Assembly (NCBI GenBank): GCA_946623205.1
Contig: CAMOQV010000024.1
Span: 1 to 14,287 of the forward strand
Source of the DNA: an uncultured Clostridia bacterium
GTDB lineage: Bacteria; Bacillota; Clostridia; Christensenellales; UBA3700
Reading direction: 5' to 3'
Length of the DNA: 14,287 nt
The translations under genes were made by a program, and so were the position numbers. The notes under the pieces were generated by a model. It did not search any database and had not been told where the DNA came from. It saw only the letters and a list, made by a program, of their open reading frames with translations. Shown here piece after piece: positions 1 to 6,741 of this stretch (positions are counted from its first letter, which is position 1; every line of letters starts with the position of its first letter).

Positions 1-836
1 CCTTCTTGAGAAATACCTTTTCCGTATAACATATCAAATTCTGCAACTCTAAATGGAGGAGCAACCTTATTCTTAACAATCTTAGCCTTTGTTCTATTTC
101 CGATGAATTCTGCTCCATCTTTAATAGCATCGCCCTTTCTTACATCAATTCTAATACTTGCATAGAACTTTAATGCCTTACCACCTGGAGTTGTTTCTGG
201 GTTACCAAACATAACGCCAACTTTTTCTCTTAATTGGTTAATGAAGATAACGCAAGTTTTTGCTTTAGCAATAACGCTTGTAACTCTTCTTAAACCTTGG
301 CTCATCATTCTAGCTTGAAGACCAATAACGCTTTGTCCAACTTCACCTTCAATTTCAGCTTTTGGTGTTAAAGCAGCTACAGAGTCTACAACGATAATGT
401 CTACAGAGTTTGATCTAACTAATGTATCTAGGTTATCTAAAGCTTGTTCGCCTGAATCTGGTTGGATAACATATAGATTATCTATATCTACACCAAGCTT
501 TTTAGCATATGCAGCATCTAGAGCGTGTTCAGCATCGATAAATACTGCTGTTCCGCCTTGTTGTTGGCAAGATGCAATAGCATGTAAAGCTAAAGTTGTT
601 TTACCAGAAGATTCTGGTCCATAGATTTCTATAATTCTTCCCTTTGGGAAACCACCAACACCAAGTGCTACATCTAAAGCTAAACATTGTGTTGGGATTA
701 CATCAATATCTTCTACCTTCTTTTCGCCAAGTCTCATAATAGAGCCTTTTCCGTAGCTCTTTTCAATCTTAGAGATAGCTTCATCAATTAAAGCTGTCTT
801 TTCTTGGTCTAATACTTCATTTTTCTTCACTGCCAT
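1..836 (-). CDS. recA: RecA recombinase, C-terminus cut by window edge
   Basis: RecA is the ATP-dependent strand-exchange protein of homologous recombination; it also triggers LexA cleavage in the SOS response. The visible 278 residues begin MAVKKNEV and cover the N-terminal helix and most of the ATPase core. The Walker A motif GPESSGKT is at 73-80, the Walker B strand VDIIVVDS at 145-152, and the monomer-interface and DNA-loop region (GQSVIGLQARMMSQGLRR) at 167-184. The L2 loop starts at FINQLREKVGVMFGNPETTPGGKALKFYAS. Full RecA is about 350 residues, so roughly 70 are missing beyond position 1. The ATG at 836 has a GAGGT ribosome site about 8 nt upstream and lies 14 bp after the cinA stop, so recA is the distal gene of the ftsK operon. 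No LexA-type box is visible in that 14 bp gap; any SOS promoter would have to sit inside cinA. Identification is certain. Confidence 0.98.
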   Translation of the reverse strand, partial: MAVKKNEVLDQEKTALIDEAISKIEKSYGKGSIMRLGEKKVEDIDVIPTQCLALDVALGVGGFPKGRIIEIYGPESSGKTTLALHAIASCQQQGGTAVFIDAEHALDAAYAKKLGVDIDNLYVIQPDSGEQALDNLDTLVRSNSVDIIVVDSVAALTPKAEIEGEVGQSVIGLQARMMSQGLRRVTSVIAKAKTCVIFINQLREKVGVMFGNPETTPGGKALKFYASIRIDVRKGDAIKDGAEFIGNRTKAKIVKNKVAPPFRVAEFDMLYGKGISQE

Positions 837-850
837 ATCTATATACCTCA

Positions 851-1555
851 TTAATAATTTTTTACAAAATTTAGTAGCATAAACAATGCTATGTTTGTCG
901 TCATCTTTCTAATTGCTTCCCTGTTTCCATCAAGATTGAATTTTTTAACTTCAACATTGTCTTGATTTCCAACGCCAACAAATACAGTTCCAACATCAAC
1001 GCCAAATTCATCCTTATTTGGGCCTGCACAACCTGTTGTTGCTACGCCTAGTTGAATTTCCTTGTTAGCAAGCAATCCTTGTACCATTTCTTGACAAGTT
1101 TGACTAGATACTGCTCCATAAGAGTCTATTGTGGTAGATTTAACGTGCAATCTTCTAACTTTTGAAGATGATGCATAAGTTACAAAGCCTTCGTATAATA
1201 CGTTACTAGCTCCAGATACATTTACTAATGATGAACATACCATTCCGCCAGTTAATGATTCAGCTACTGCAATTTTTAGATTCTTCTTGATTGCGCTTTT
1301 AATAACGCATTCTTCAAGTGATGTATCAAAATCTGCATATAAGCTTTCACCAACAATTTGTTTGATTGCATTTAACGTTTCGTGGAAAGTAACTTCACTT
1401 TCTGATTTGTTAATTACAACAATTGTTGCATCTAAATAATCTGAAGAAGCAGTAACATAAATTCCCTTTTTAGATAGCGAATTAATCTCACTTATCTGCT
1501 TTGCAGATACATTAAATGCTTTTAATACGCAATAATCTTTGTACTCCTCAATCAT
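851..1555 (-). CDS. cinA: Short CinA: KH-like linker plus PncC (NMN amidohydrolase) domain, lacking the N-terminal domain
   Basis: The 234-residue protein matches only the last two parts of CinA. Residues ~7-75 look like the CinA KH-type linker, and 79-234 are the PncC-type domain, which in other bacteria deamidates nicotinamide mononucleotide in NAD salvage. Visible motifs are AES-L-TGG at 98-104 (usually AESCTGG, so Cys is replaced by Leu), SGASNVLYEGFVTYA with Y127 and K132, GAVSSQT at 147-153, TTGCAGP at 173-179 (usually TGIAGP) and GNRE at 210-213. Full CinA is about 410 residues with an N-terminal MoaB/MogA-like ADP-ribose pyrophosphatase-type domain, which is absent. The frame is closed by a TAA at 1570-1568 just upstream of the ATG, so no hidden N-terminal extension exists. 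The ATG overlaps the rimO TGA (ATGA), with an AAGGTGG ribosome site 7-8 nt before. The deamidase assignment is family knowledge; the substitutions make activity less certain. Confidence 0.9.
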   Translation of the reverse strand: MIEEYKDYCVLKAFNVSAKQISEINSLSKKGIYVTASSDYLDATIVVINKSESEVTFHETLNAIKQIVGESLYADFDTSLEECVIKSAIKKNLKIAVAESLTGGMVCSSLVNVSGASNVLYEGFVTYASSSKVRRLHVKSTTIDSYGAVSSQTCQEMVQGLLANKEIQLGVATTGCAGPNKDEFGVDVGTVFVGVGNQDNVEVKKFNLDGNREAIRKMTTNIALFMLLNFVKNY

Positions 1556-2877
1556 TCTTCTACCACCTTACCAAAGTAATCTAAGTCTTTCACTTTATCA
1601 ATCTTTACTTTATATATCGATCCGACATCTACTAAATTTTGAGCCGTGAAATACACTTTTGTATCTATCTCTGGCGCATCAGATTTGCTGCGACCATAGA
1701 ACATTTGCTTATCGTAATCTATTCCTTCATAAATTACATCCAAGATTCTCCCTTCTTGGCTTGCCATTTTCTTTTTCATTACTCCTTGTTGAAGTTTATA
1801 TAACTTTGCTTGACGCTCAAGTTTTACATCTTCATCAATTTGTCCTGTCAATCTAGCTGCGGCAGTTCCCTCTTCTTTTGAATAAGCAAAGAAGCCACAT
1901 CTATCTATCTTGCCTAATTTTATGAAGTCATATAGTTCTTTAAAATCTTCTTCATCTTCTCTTGGGAATCCAACGATGAATGTAGATCTTATTGTAAAGC
2001 ATTTATAACTCTCAATTTTTTCAAACAATTTTTCGATATCGGATTTTTGAATGTGCCTGTTCATTAACTTTAGAATCTTATTTGACACATGTTGAAGCGG
2101 AATATCTAAATATTTACATATCTTTTCTTCGCTTGCCATGAAGTCTAATAGTTCATCTGTAATGTTCTCTGGATATAGATACAACAATCTTATCCACGCA
2201 ACATTAGTTTTACATAGAACTTTCAATAAGTCAACAAGTTTTTTCTCTCCGTAAATGTCTTGTCCGAATTTCGAGACATCTTGAGCAACTAGCACAATTT
2301 CTTGTACACCATAATGATTTACTAAATCATTGACTTCATTTTCGATATCTTCTATTGTTCTTGAGGTAAATTTGCCTCTAATTGCTGGGATTGCACAATA
2401 TGTGCACTTATTATCACAACCTTCTGCAATCTTCACATATGCAAAGTGTTGTGGAGTTGTTAAAACTCTCTTTTGAGAGAAATATCTTTCATTTATATCG
2501 TTTTCGTAATAATTTCTCTTATTTGTTTTTACTAATTCTTTGATATACTCTGGAAGCTTTTTATATGATGCAGTACCAACAAATAAATCAACCTCTGGCA
2601 TTTCGTTATATAAATCTTTCATATAACGTTGAGAAAGACATCCAGTTACAACAAGATATTTGCACTTTCCTGTCTTTTTATATTCAGCCATTTCGAATAT
2701 TGTATCGATTGATTCTGTTTTTGCACTTTCTATAAAAGCACAAGTATTGACGATAATAATATCGGCATCTTGAGGATCTGGAGTTAACTCAAATCCATCA
2801 TCTTTTAAAAAAGCCAACATATTTTCTGTATCGATTCTATTTTTATCGCATCCTAAAGATACTGTTCCAATTTTCAT
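1552..2877 (-). CDS. rimO: Ribosomal protein S12 methylthiotransferase RimO
   Basis: RimO is a cytoplasmic radical-SAM enzyme that adds a methylthio group to a conserved aspartate of ribosomal protein S12. The 441 residues have the three expected domains. The UPF0004 domain starts with the RimO-type signature SLGCDKNRID at 7-16, with cluster cysteines C10, C46 and C80. The radical-SAM domain has C154, C158 and C161 in EGCDNKCTYC, followed by AIRGKFTSR. A C-terminal TRAM domain spans about 375-440. The SLGCDKNR signature favours RimO over the tRNA enzyme MiaB, which normally reads TxGCQxN. Length is normal for the family. The ATG shares one base with the pgsA stop (TAATG) and is preceded by TTAGGT; the TGA overlaps the cinA ATG. 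Translational coupling is therefore likely on both sides. Confidence 0.96.
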   Translation of the reverse strand: MKIGTVSLGCDKNRIDTENMLAFLKDDGFELTPDPQDADIIIVNTCAFIESAKTESIDTIFEMAEYKKTGKCKYLVVTGCLSQRYMKDLYNEMPEVDLFVGTASYKKLPEYIKELVKTNKRNYYENDINERYFSQKRVLTTPQHFAYVKIAEGCDNKCTYCAIPAIRGKFTSRTIEDIENEVNDLVNHYGVQEIVLVAQDVSKFGQDIYGEKKLVDLLKVLCKTNVAWIRLLYLYPENITDELLDFMASEEKICKYLDIPLQHVSNKILKLMNRHIQKSDIEKLFEKIESYKCFTIRSTFIVGFPREDEEDFKELYDFIKLGKIDRCGFFAYSKEEGTAAARLTGQIDEDVKLERQAKLYKLQQGVMKKKMASQEGRILDVIYEGIDYDKQMFYGRSKSDAPEIDTKVYFTAQNLVDVGSIYKVKIDKVKDLDYFGKVVEE

Positions 2878-3758
2878 TATTTTTTACCTAACTTTGCGTA
2901 ATATTCTTCTTTTCTCTTCTTAACCTTTTCAAGATCTTCATCTGTAATAGAAAATACTCTTTGGTTGTTTTCAATTCTTACAAAGTCCATAATTTCTAGC
3001 CAAACTCTAATTCTAAATGCTCTTGCATATGAAATGCCTAAAGCTTGTTGCATTCCTAATATCTCTACTGAATTGTTATCCTTACACCACTCTAGAGCAT
3101 CGATAATCTTTTCATCCGGGAATTCAACATCTTCTTCTTCAATAACTTCAACGTTTGTCTTGCTATCTTTAAATACTTGCTTATTCTTCAAAACATATTC
3201 AACAGCTGAATAGATTGTCAAAACAACCGCAATTGCTAAAGATATAATAAACATCCACCAAAATACTCTTGATGCAATATATGCTCCATCACCTTCAAAT
3301 CTATTACATGGGATAAACAAGAAAGCATTTAGAGCCATCATTGTAAATGTAGTCTTATATTTGCCAGATTTTCCTGCGGCAAGAATTACATTCTTTGAAG
3401 CTGCAATTTGTCTAAATAAGCTTATAGCGAACTCTCTTGCGATAATTACTATAGTAACTACAAGCATTAGATATGGGATTTCTACTCTTGCTGTATCAGC
3501 AATACCAAATGCTAAACCTGCTACTACTAATACTTTGTCTGCTATAGGGTCCAAAAACTTCCCTAAAGTTGTAACCATTTTAAATTTTCTTGCGATATAT
3601 CCATCTACAAAATCTGTCATAGATGCAATAAAGAATAATGCACCTGTTACAATAAATAACCAATTTGCTTCTGGGAATATCTCCTCTAAACAGAAAGAAG
3701 CAATGATAAATGGAATCATTGCAATTCTTGCTGCCGTTATTCTAGTTGGTAAGTTCAT
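2877..3758 (-). CDS. pgsA: Phosphatidylglycerophosphate synthase PgsA with C-terminal FtsK-gamma-like winged-helix extension
   Basis: PgsA transfers a phosphatidyl group from CDP-diacylglycerol to glycerol-3-phosphate, the committed step to phosphatidylglycerol and cardiolipin, at the cytoplasmic membrane. Residues 1-191 form the usual CDP-alcohol phosphotransferase membrane domain. The full motif is present: D49-x2-D52-G53-x2-A56-R57-x8-G66-x3-D70-x3-D74, followed by several membrane helices, the last at ~166-191. Typical PgsA ends near 180-200 residues; this one has 293. After an acidic linker (~192-213) comes a predicted soluble domain, ~215-280, which aligns without gaps to residues 898-963 of the adjacent FtsK, its gamma domain: 23 of 66 identical by my hand count, including IDALE, C225, Q237, R246-A247, W253 and E278-K279. 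A charged tail (KKRKEE) follows. The ATG lies 2 bp after the ftsK stop, with GAGG 7 nt upstream. The catalytic call is firm; the gamma-like fold is inferred from the alignment and its function is unknown. Confidence 0.94.
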   Translation of the reverse strand: MNLPTRITAARIAMIPFIIASFCLEEIFPEANWLFIVTGALFFIASMTDFVDGYIARKFKMVTTLGKFLDPIADKVLVVAGLAFGIADTARVEIPYLMLVVTIVIIAREFAISLFRQIAASKNVILAAGKSGKYKTTFTMMALNAFLFIPCNRFEGDGAYIASRVFWWMFIISLAIAVVLTIYSAVEYVLKNKQVFKDSKTNVEVIEEEDVEFPDEKIIDALEWCKDNNSVEILGMQQALGISYARAFRIRVWLEIMDFVRIENNQRVFSITDEDLEKVKKRKEEYYAKLGKK

Positions 3759-3760
3759 CT

Positions 3761-6670
3761 TTATTCCTCTTCACCACCGCTACGTAATTTCTCAACATCT
3801 TGTTGTGTAGCAGTGCAAACCTTTTTATTTCCTTCTACTTGTACATATCCACTTTCTATCATCCAATCAACAATCTTTGCTGCTCTTGGGAAGCCAATAG
3901 ATAGTTTCATTTGTAAGAATGATGTAGAAACTCTACCAAATTTAACACAAATTTCTAGAGCATCTATAAATTGTGGATCTATTCCACCATTTGGCTTAGC
4001 GCCATCAATATCTAAAGATAATTGTTCTGGAGTCTCTTGCTTTGGCTCTGCCATAATCATCTTTTCTGCTTCTTCATCGAAATATTTATCGTTATTGTTC
4101 TTTACATAATCGATAATATCAATAACACCATTTGTTGAAATGAATGCACCTTGAATTCTCTTTAATTCTGAAGAATCTGGTGTCATTAGCAACATATCGC
4201 CCCAACCTAACAATTCTTCTGCACCACCTTGGCCTAAGATTGTAGCACTGTTTACAGCATCCGTTGTCTTTAGCGCCATACGAGTTGGCAAGTTAGATTT
4301 AATTGTACCTGTTACGATATCTACAGAAGGTCTTTGTGTTGCTAATACCAAGTGAATACCAGCAGCTCTGGCCTTTGCAGCTAATCTTTGAATTACTACG
4401 TTAAATTGCTTCTTTAGTTCTGGCCCTTGAGATACAACTTCAGCGAATTCATCGATTACAATTACGATATATGGGACTCTCTTTAGAGGATCTGCTTTAA
4501 TCTCTGGACGAGAATTGTATTCTTCTAGATTTCTAACTCCAGTAGATTTCAATAATTCATATCTTCTTTCCATCTCGTTTACAGCCCAATTCATGGCCGA
4601 AATAGCCTTTTGTGGCTCAGATAGGATTTGTGGTATCAAAAGATGAGGAATGCCACTAAATGGCTCGAATTCTACTTGCTTTGGATCAAATAGAATCAAT
4701 CTCAACTCTTCTGGAGAATATCTGCATAGTAAAGATATAAGCATAACATTCAAAGCTACAGATTTACCTGAACGAGTTTGACCGCAGACAAGCATATGTG
4801 GAGCTTGTGTTAAATCATAACTAAAGTTAGTACCATTGATATCTTGTCCTAAAGCAAATACTAAGCCTGATTGTTTCGAAATTGCCTTTTGATACTCTGC
4901 ACTCTTATAAACCGTCTTTAGATTTACTTTTGATCTTGTCTTATTTGGAATTTCAACACCGCAGTAATTTGTTCCTGGAACTGGAGCCAAAAGTCTCATG
5001 CTCGTAACAGCTAAGCCCATCTTAATATCATCAGCTTTAGATGTTAAGTTCTTAACCGGTGTACCTGGTTCCAATCTAAAGTTAATTCTTGAGAATGTAG
5101 GTCCTTTAATTGTTCCAACAATTTCTACATTTACTCTGAAGTTTGCAAGTGTTGCCTTCAATTCTTCAGCTTTTTGTTGTAATACTGAATCATCTTCTAT
5201 AGGATCGTTGAAATCTTCTAGCATATCAATGCTAGGTGCTTTATATTTCTTATAAACACGCTTTGGCTTTTCTGGTTCAACCTTCTTTTCTGGAACAACA
5301 GGAATAGATGGTTTAACTGGCTCAACCTTTGGTTCAATCTTTGGTTCAACCTTTTTCTCTTCTTTAATTGTGTAATTTGTAGCAAAGTTTTCAAATTGCT
5401 TCTTTTCTTCTGCTTTACGCTTTTCTTCTTGCTCTTCTTCGTTTTTCTTAATAGCGTTATCTATGTCATCGAAATGATAATTATATTCAGTCTTATCTTC
5501 GATAACTTCCTCTTGTTTTTGTGGTTCATCCTCTTGCATGATGTTTTGCATAATAGATTCAAATGGATCAACCTTGTTATCTGGTTCTTGAGGCTTTTGA
5601 TAAATTGAATCATCAAATGATGTTTGCGTATATGATGGAACATCCGGAACAATCTCTTGATTGTATGCAGTATATTCAGGTTCTTGAACCTCTTCATCAC
5701 GCTTAATATCTTCACCACGTAAAAGTTCTCTTCTCTTTGATGTGAAGTACAATCTATCTCTATCTGTAATTTGAATCTTTGGTGTTTCTTCTTTCTTTGG
5801 CTCTTCTACTGGAATAATTGGAGAAGCTTGAGCAAATTCTTGCATTCTTTGTTCTGTAAGCTTTGCTTCGCCCTCGTCCATCTTAGGAATAGCATCTATA
5901 GAGCTAATGATATTATCTTGCTCTTCTTCTGACATGTATGATTGCTTTACTTCATCAATTGGAGTCATATCTACATCTTCAGCCTTTCTATATCTAGCAA
6001 AGAATGATTGTTTTGAAGAATTATCATCAAACAATCTACCATTTACGTCGCCATTATATAACTGTGGTTCCATATAATTTGGATCTTGTTGATATGCTTG
6101 AGTACCATCTGATGTTTGATTGTCATCGTTTTGATAATAAGTAACAGTTGATGGCTTTTTAGTATTTCTAAGCTTTAAGCCAATATCAAAATTCAATTGA
6201 TTAATAATAGCAAGGACGATAAGACCTACTAAAAATAGTGTGAAAATTACAACGCCAACAGTTCTTGCTAAGAAGAATGGATATAAAAATGCGAAGAATA
6301 CTGCACCACCCAATGTATCATGGCCCTCGAATGCATATTTCATTGCTCCTACATATCCAAGTGAAGCTTCATCTGTAATTGTTGCTATTTGTCCGATGCA
6401 AATAATAACAAATGCAATTGCAATGTAATTTATAACGACTTTAAATGTAACTTTTGGCTTGAATCCCAAAGTAATAAATAGGCCTACAACTGTCATAGCA
6501 ATTGAATACCCATATGCTGCGTATCCAAAAATTCCTATGATAAATGATTTAACGAATTGGCCAGCCCAGCCGAAAACCCCAAATAGAATTAAATCTATTA
6601 GGCCAAAAATACCTAGTAGAATTAACCCTCTCATCATTCTGTCTAATACACTTTCTGATCTGTCGCTCAC
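3761..6670 (-). CDS. ftsK: FtsK/SpoIIIE-family DNA translocase
   Basis: FtsK-type translocases are septum-anchored hexameric motors that pump chromosomal DNA during division and, in the SpoIIIE branch, during sporulation. The 969 residues have the standard order. A hydrophobic N-terminal domain has about four membrane helices in 14-158. A long polar, mostly acidic linker runs ~165-480, with a coiled or disordered E/K-rich stretch (~405-440) and a VEPK/IEPK repeat at 441-454. The alpha and beta motor domains cover ~490-865, and a gamma winged helix ~898-965. Walker A is GQTRSGKS at 630-637, still GxxxxGKS but with Arg where Gly is usual (GxTGSGKS). Walker B is YIVIVIDEFAEVV, with D740 and E741. 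The gamma recognition helix reads GFPRAAKIVDW at 926-936. The start is GTG at 6670, with GAGG 5 nt upstream. Sporulation versus division roles cannot be separated from this window. Confidence 0.97.
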   Translation of the reverse strand: MSDRSESVLDRMMRGLILLGIFGLIDLILFGVFGWAGQFVKSFIIGIFGYAAYGYSIAMTVVGLFITLGFKPKVTFKVVINYIAIAFVIICIGQIATITDEASLGYVGAMKYAFEGHDTLGGAVFFAFLYPFFLARTVGVVIFTLFLVGLIVLAIINQLNFDIGLKLRNTKKPSTVTYYQNDDNQTSDGTQAYQQDPNYMEPQLYNGDVNGRLFDDNSSKQSFFARYRKAEDVDMTPIDEVKQSYMSEEEQDNIISSIDAIPKMDEGEAKLTEQRMQEFAQASPIIPVEEPKKEETPKIQITDRDRLYFTSKRRELLRGEDIKRDEEVQEPEYTAYNQEIVPDVPSYTQTSFDDSIYQKPQEPDNKVDPFESIMQNIMQEDEPQKQEEVIEDKTEYNYHFDDIDNAIKKNEEEQEEKRKAEEKKQFENFATNYTIKEEKKVEPKIEPKVEPVKPSIPVVPEKKVEPEKPKRVYKKYKAPSIDMLEDFNDPIEDDSVLQQKAEELKATLANFRVNVEIVGTIKGPTFSRINFRLEPGTPVKNLTSKADDIKMGLAVTSMRLLAPVPGTNYCGVEIPNKTRSKVNLKTVYKSAEYQKAISKQSGLVFALGQDINGTNFSYDLTQAPHMLVCGQTRSGKSVALNVMLISLLCRYSPEELRLILFDPKQVEFEPFSGIPHLLIPQILSEPQKAISAMNWAVNEMERRYELLKSTGVRNLEEYNSRPEIKADPLKRVPYIVIVIDEFAEVVSQGPELKKQFNVVIQRLAAKARAAGIHLVLATQRPSVDIVTGTIKSNLPTRMALKTTDAVNSATILGQGGAEELLGWGDMLLMTPDSSELKRIQGAFISTNGVIDIIDYVKNNNDKYFDEEAEKMIMAEPKQETPEQLSLDIDGAKPNGGIDPQFIDALEICVKFGRVSTSFLQMKLSIGFPRAAKIVDWMIESGYVQVEGNKKVCTATQQDVEKLRSGGEEE

Positions 6671-6675
6671 GTTAA

Positions 6676-6679
6676 CCTC
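6676..6679 (-). promoter_or_regulatory. Ribosome binding site that supports the GTG start of ftsK
   Basis: GAGG on the minus strand sits five bases before the GTG at 6670-6668. It supports this GTG over the downstream methionines at residues 12-13, which have no comparable site. A nearer ATG at about 6685 opens only a four-codon frame (ATG AAG CGA GGT TAA) that overlaps this site; it is probably chance. Confidence 0.6.
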
Positions 6680-6695
6680 GCTTCATACCCAAAAT

Positions 6696-6704
6696 ATTAT
6701 AACA
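6696..6704 (-). promoter_or_regulatory. Extended -10 promoter for the ftsK-pgsA-rimO-cinA-recA unit
   Basis: The minus strand reads TGTTATAAT, a TGn extended element joined to a perfect TATAAT, in the 71 bp gap between ktrB and ftsK. Transcription would start near 6689 and give a ~20 nt leader ending at the ftsK ribosome site. No good -35 hexamer is seen at 16-18 bp, as expected for extended -10 promoters. I see no intrinsic terminator after ktrB, so read-through from upstream is possible. Confidence 0.65.
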
Positions 6705-6741
6705 TATAAAGCGCGTAAAATTTTAAAATATTTAAGAAATT

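Noticed and set aside
3361..3810. A 149-codon plus-strand frame opposite pgsA
   Set aside because: It is antisense to the conserved PgsA catalytic domain, has no ribosome site, and its hydrophobic composition mirrors the complementary membrane helices.
5461..5718. Open frames on both strands overlapping the ftsK linker
   Set aside because: They lie wholly within the acidic low-complexity linker of ftsK, lack ribosome sites and show no recognisable protein features.
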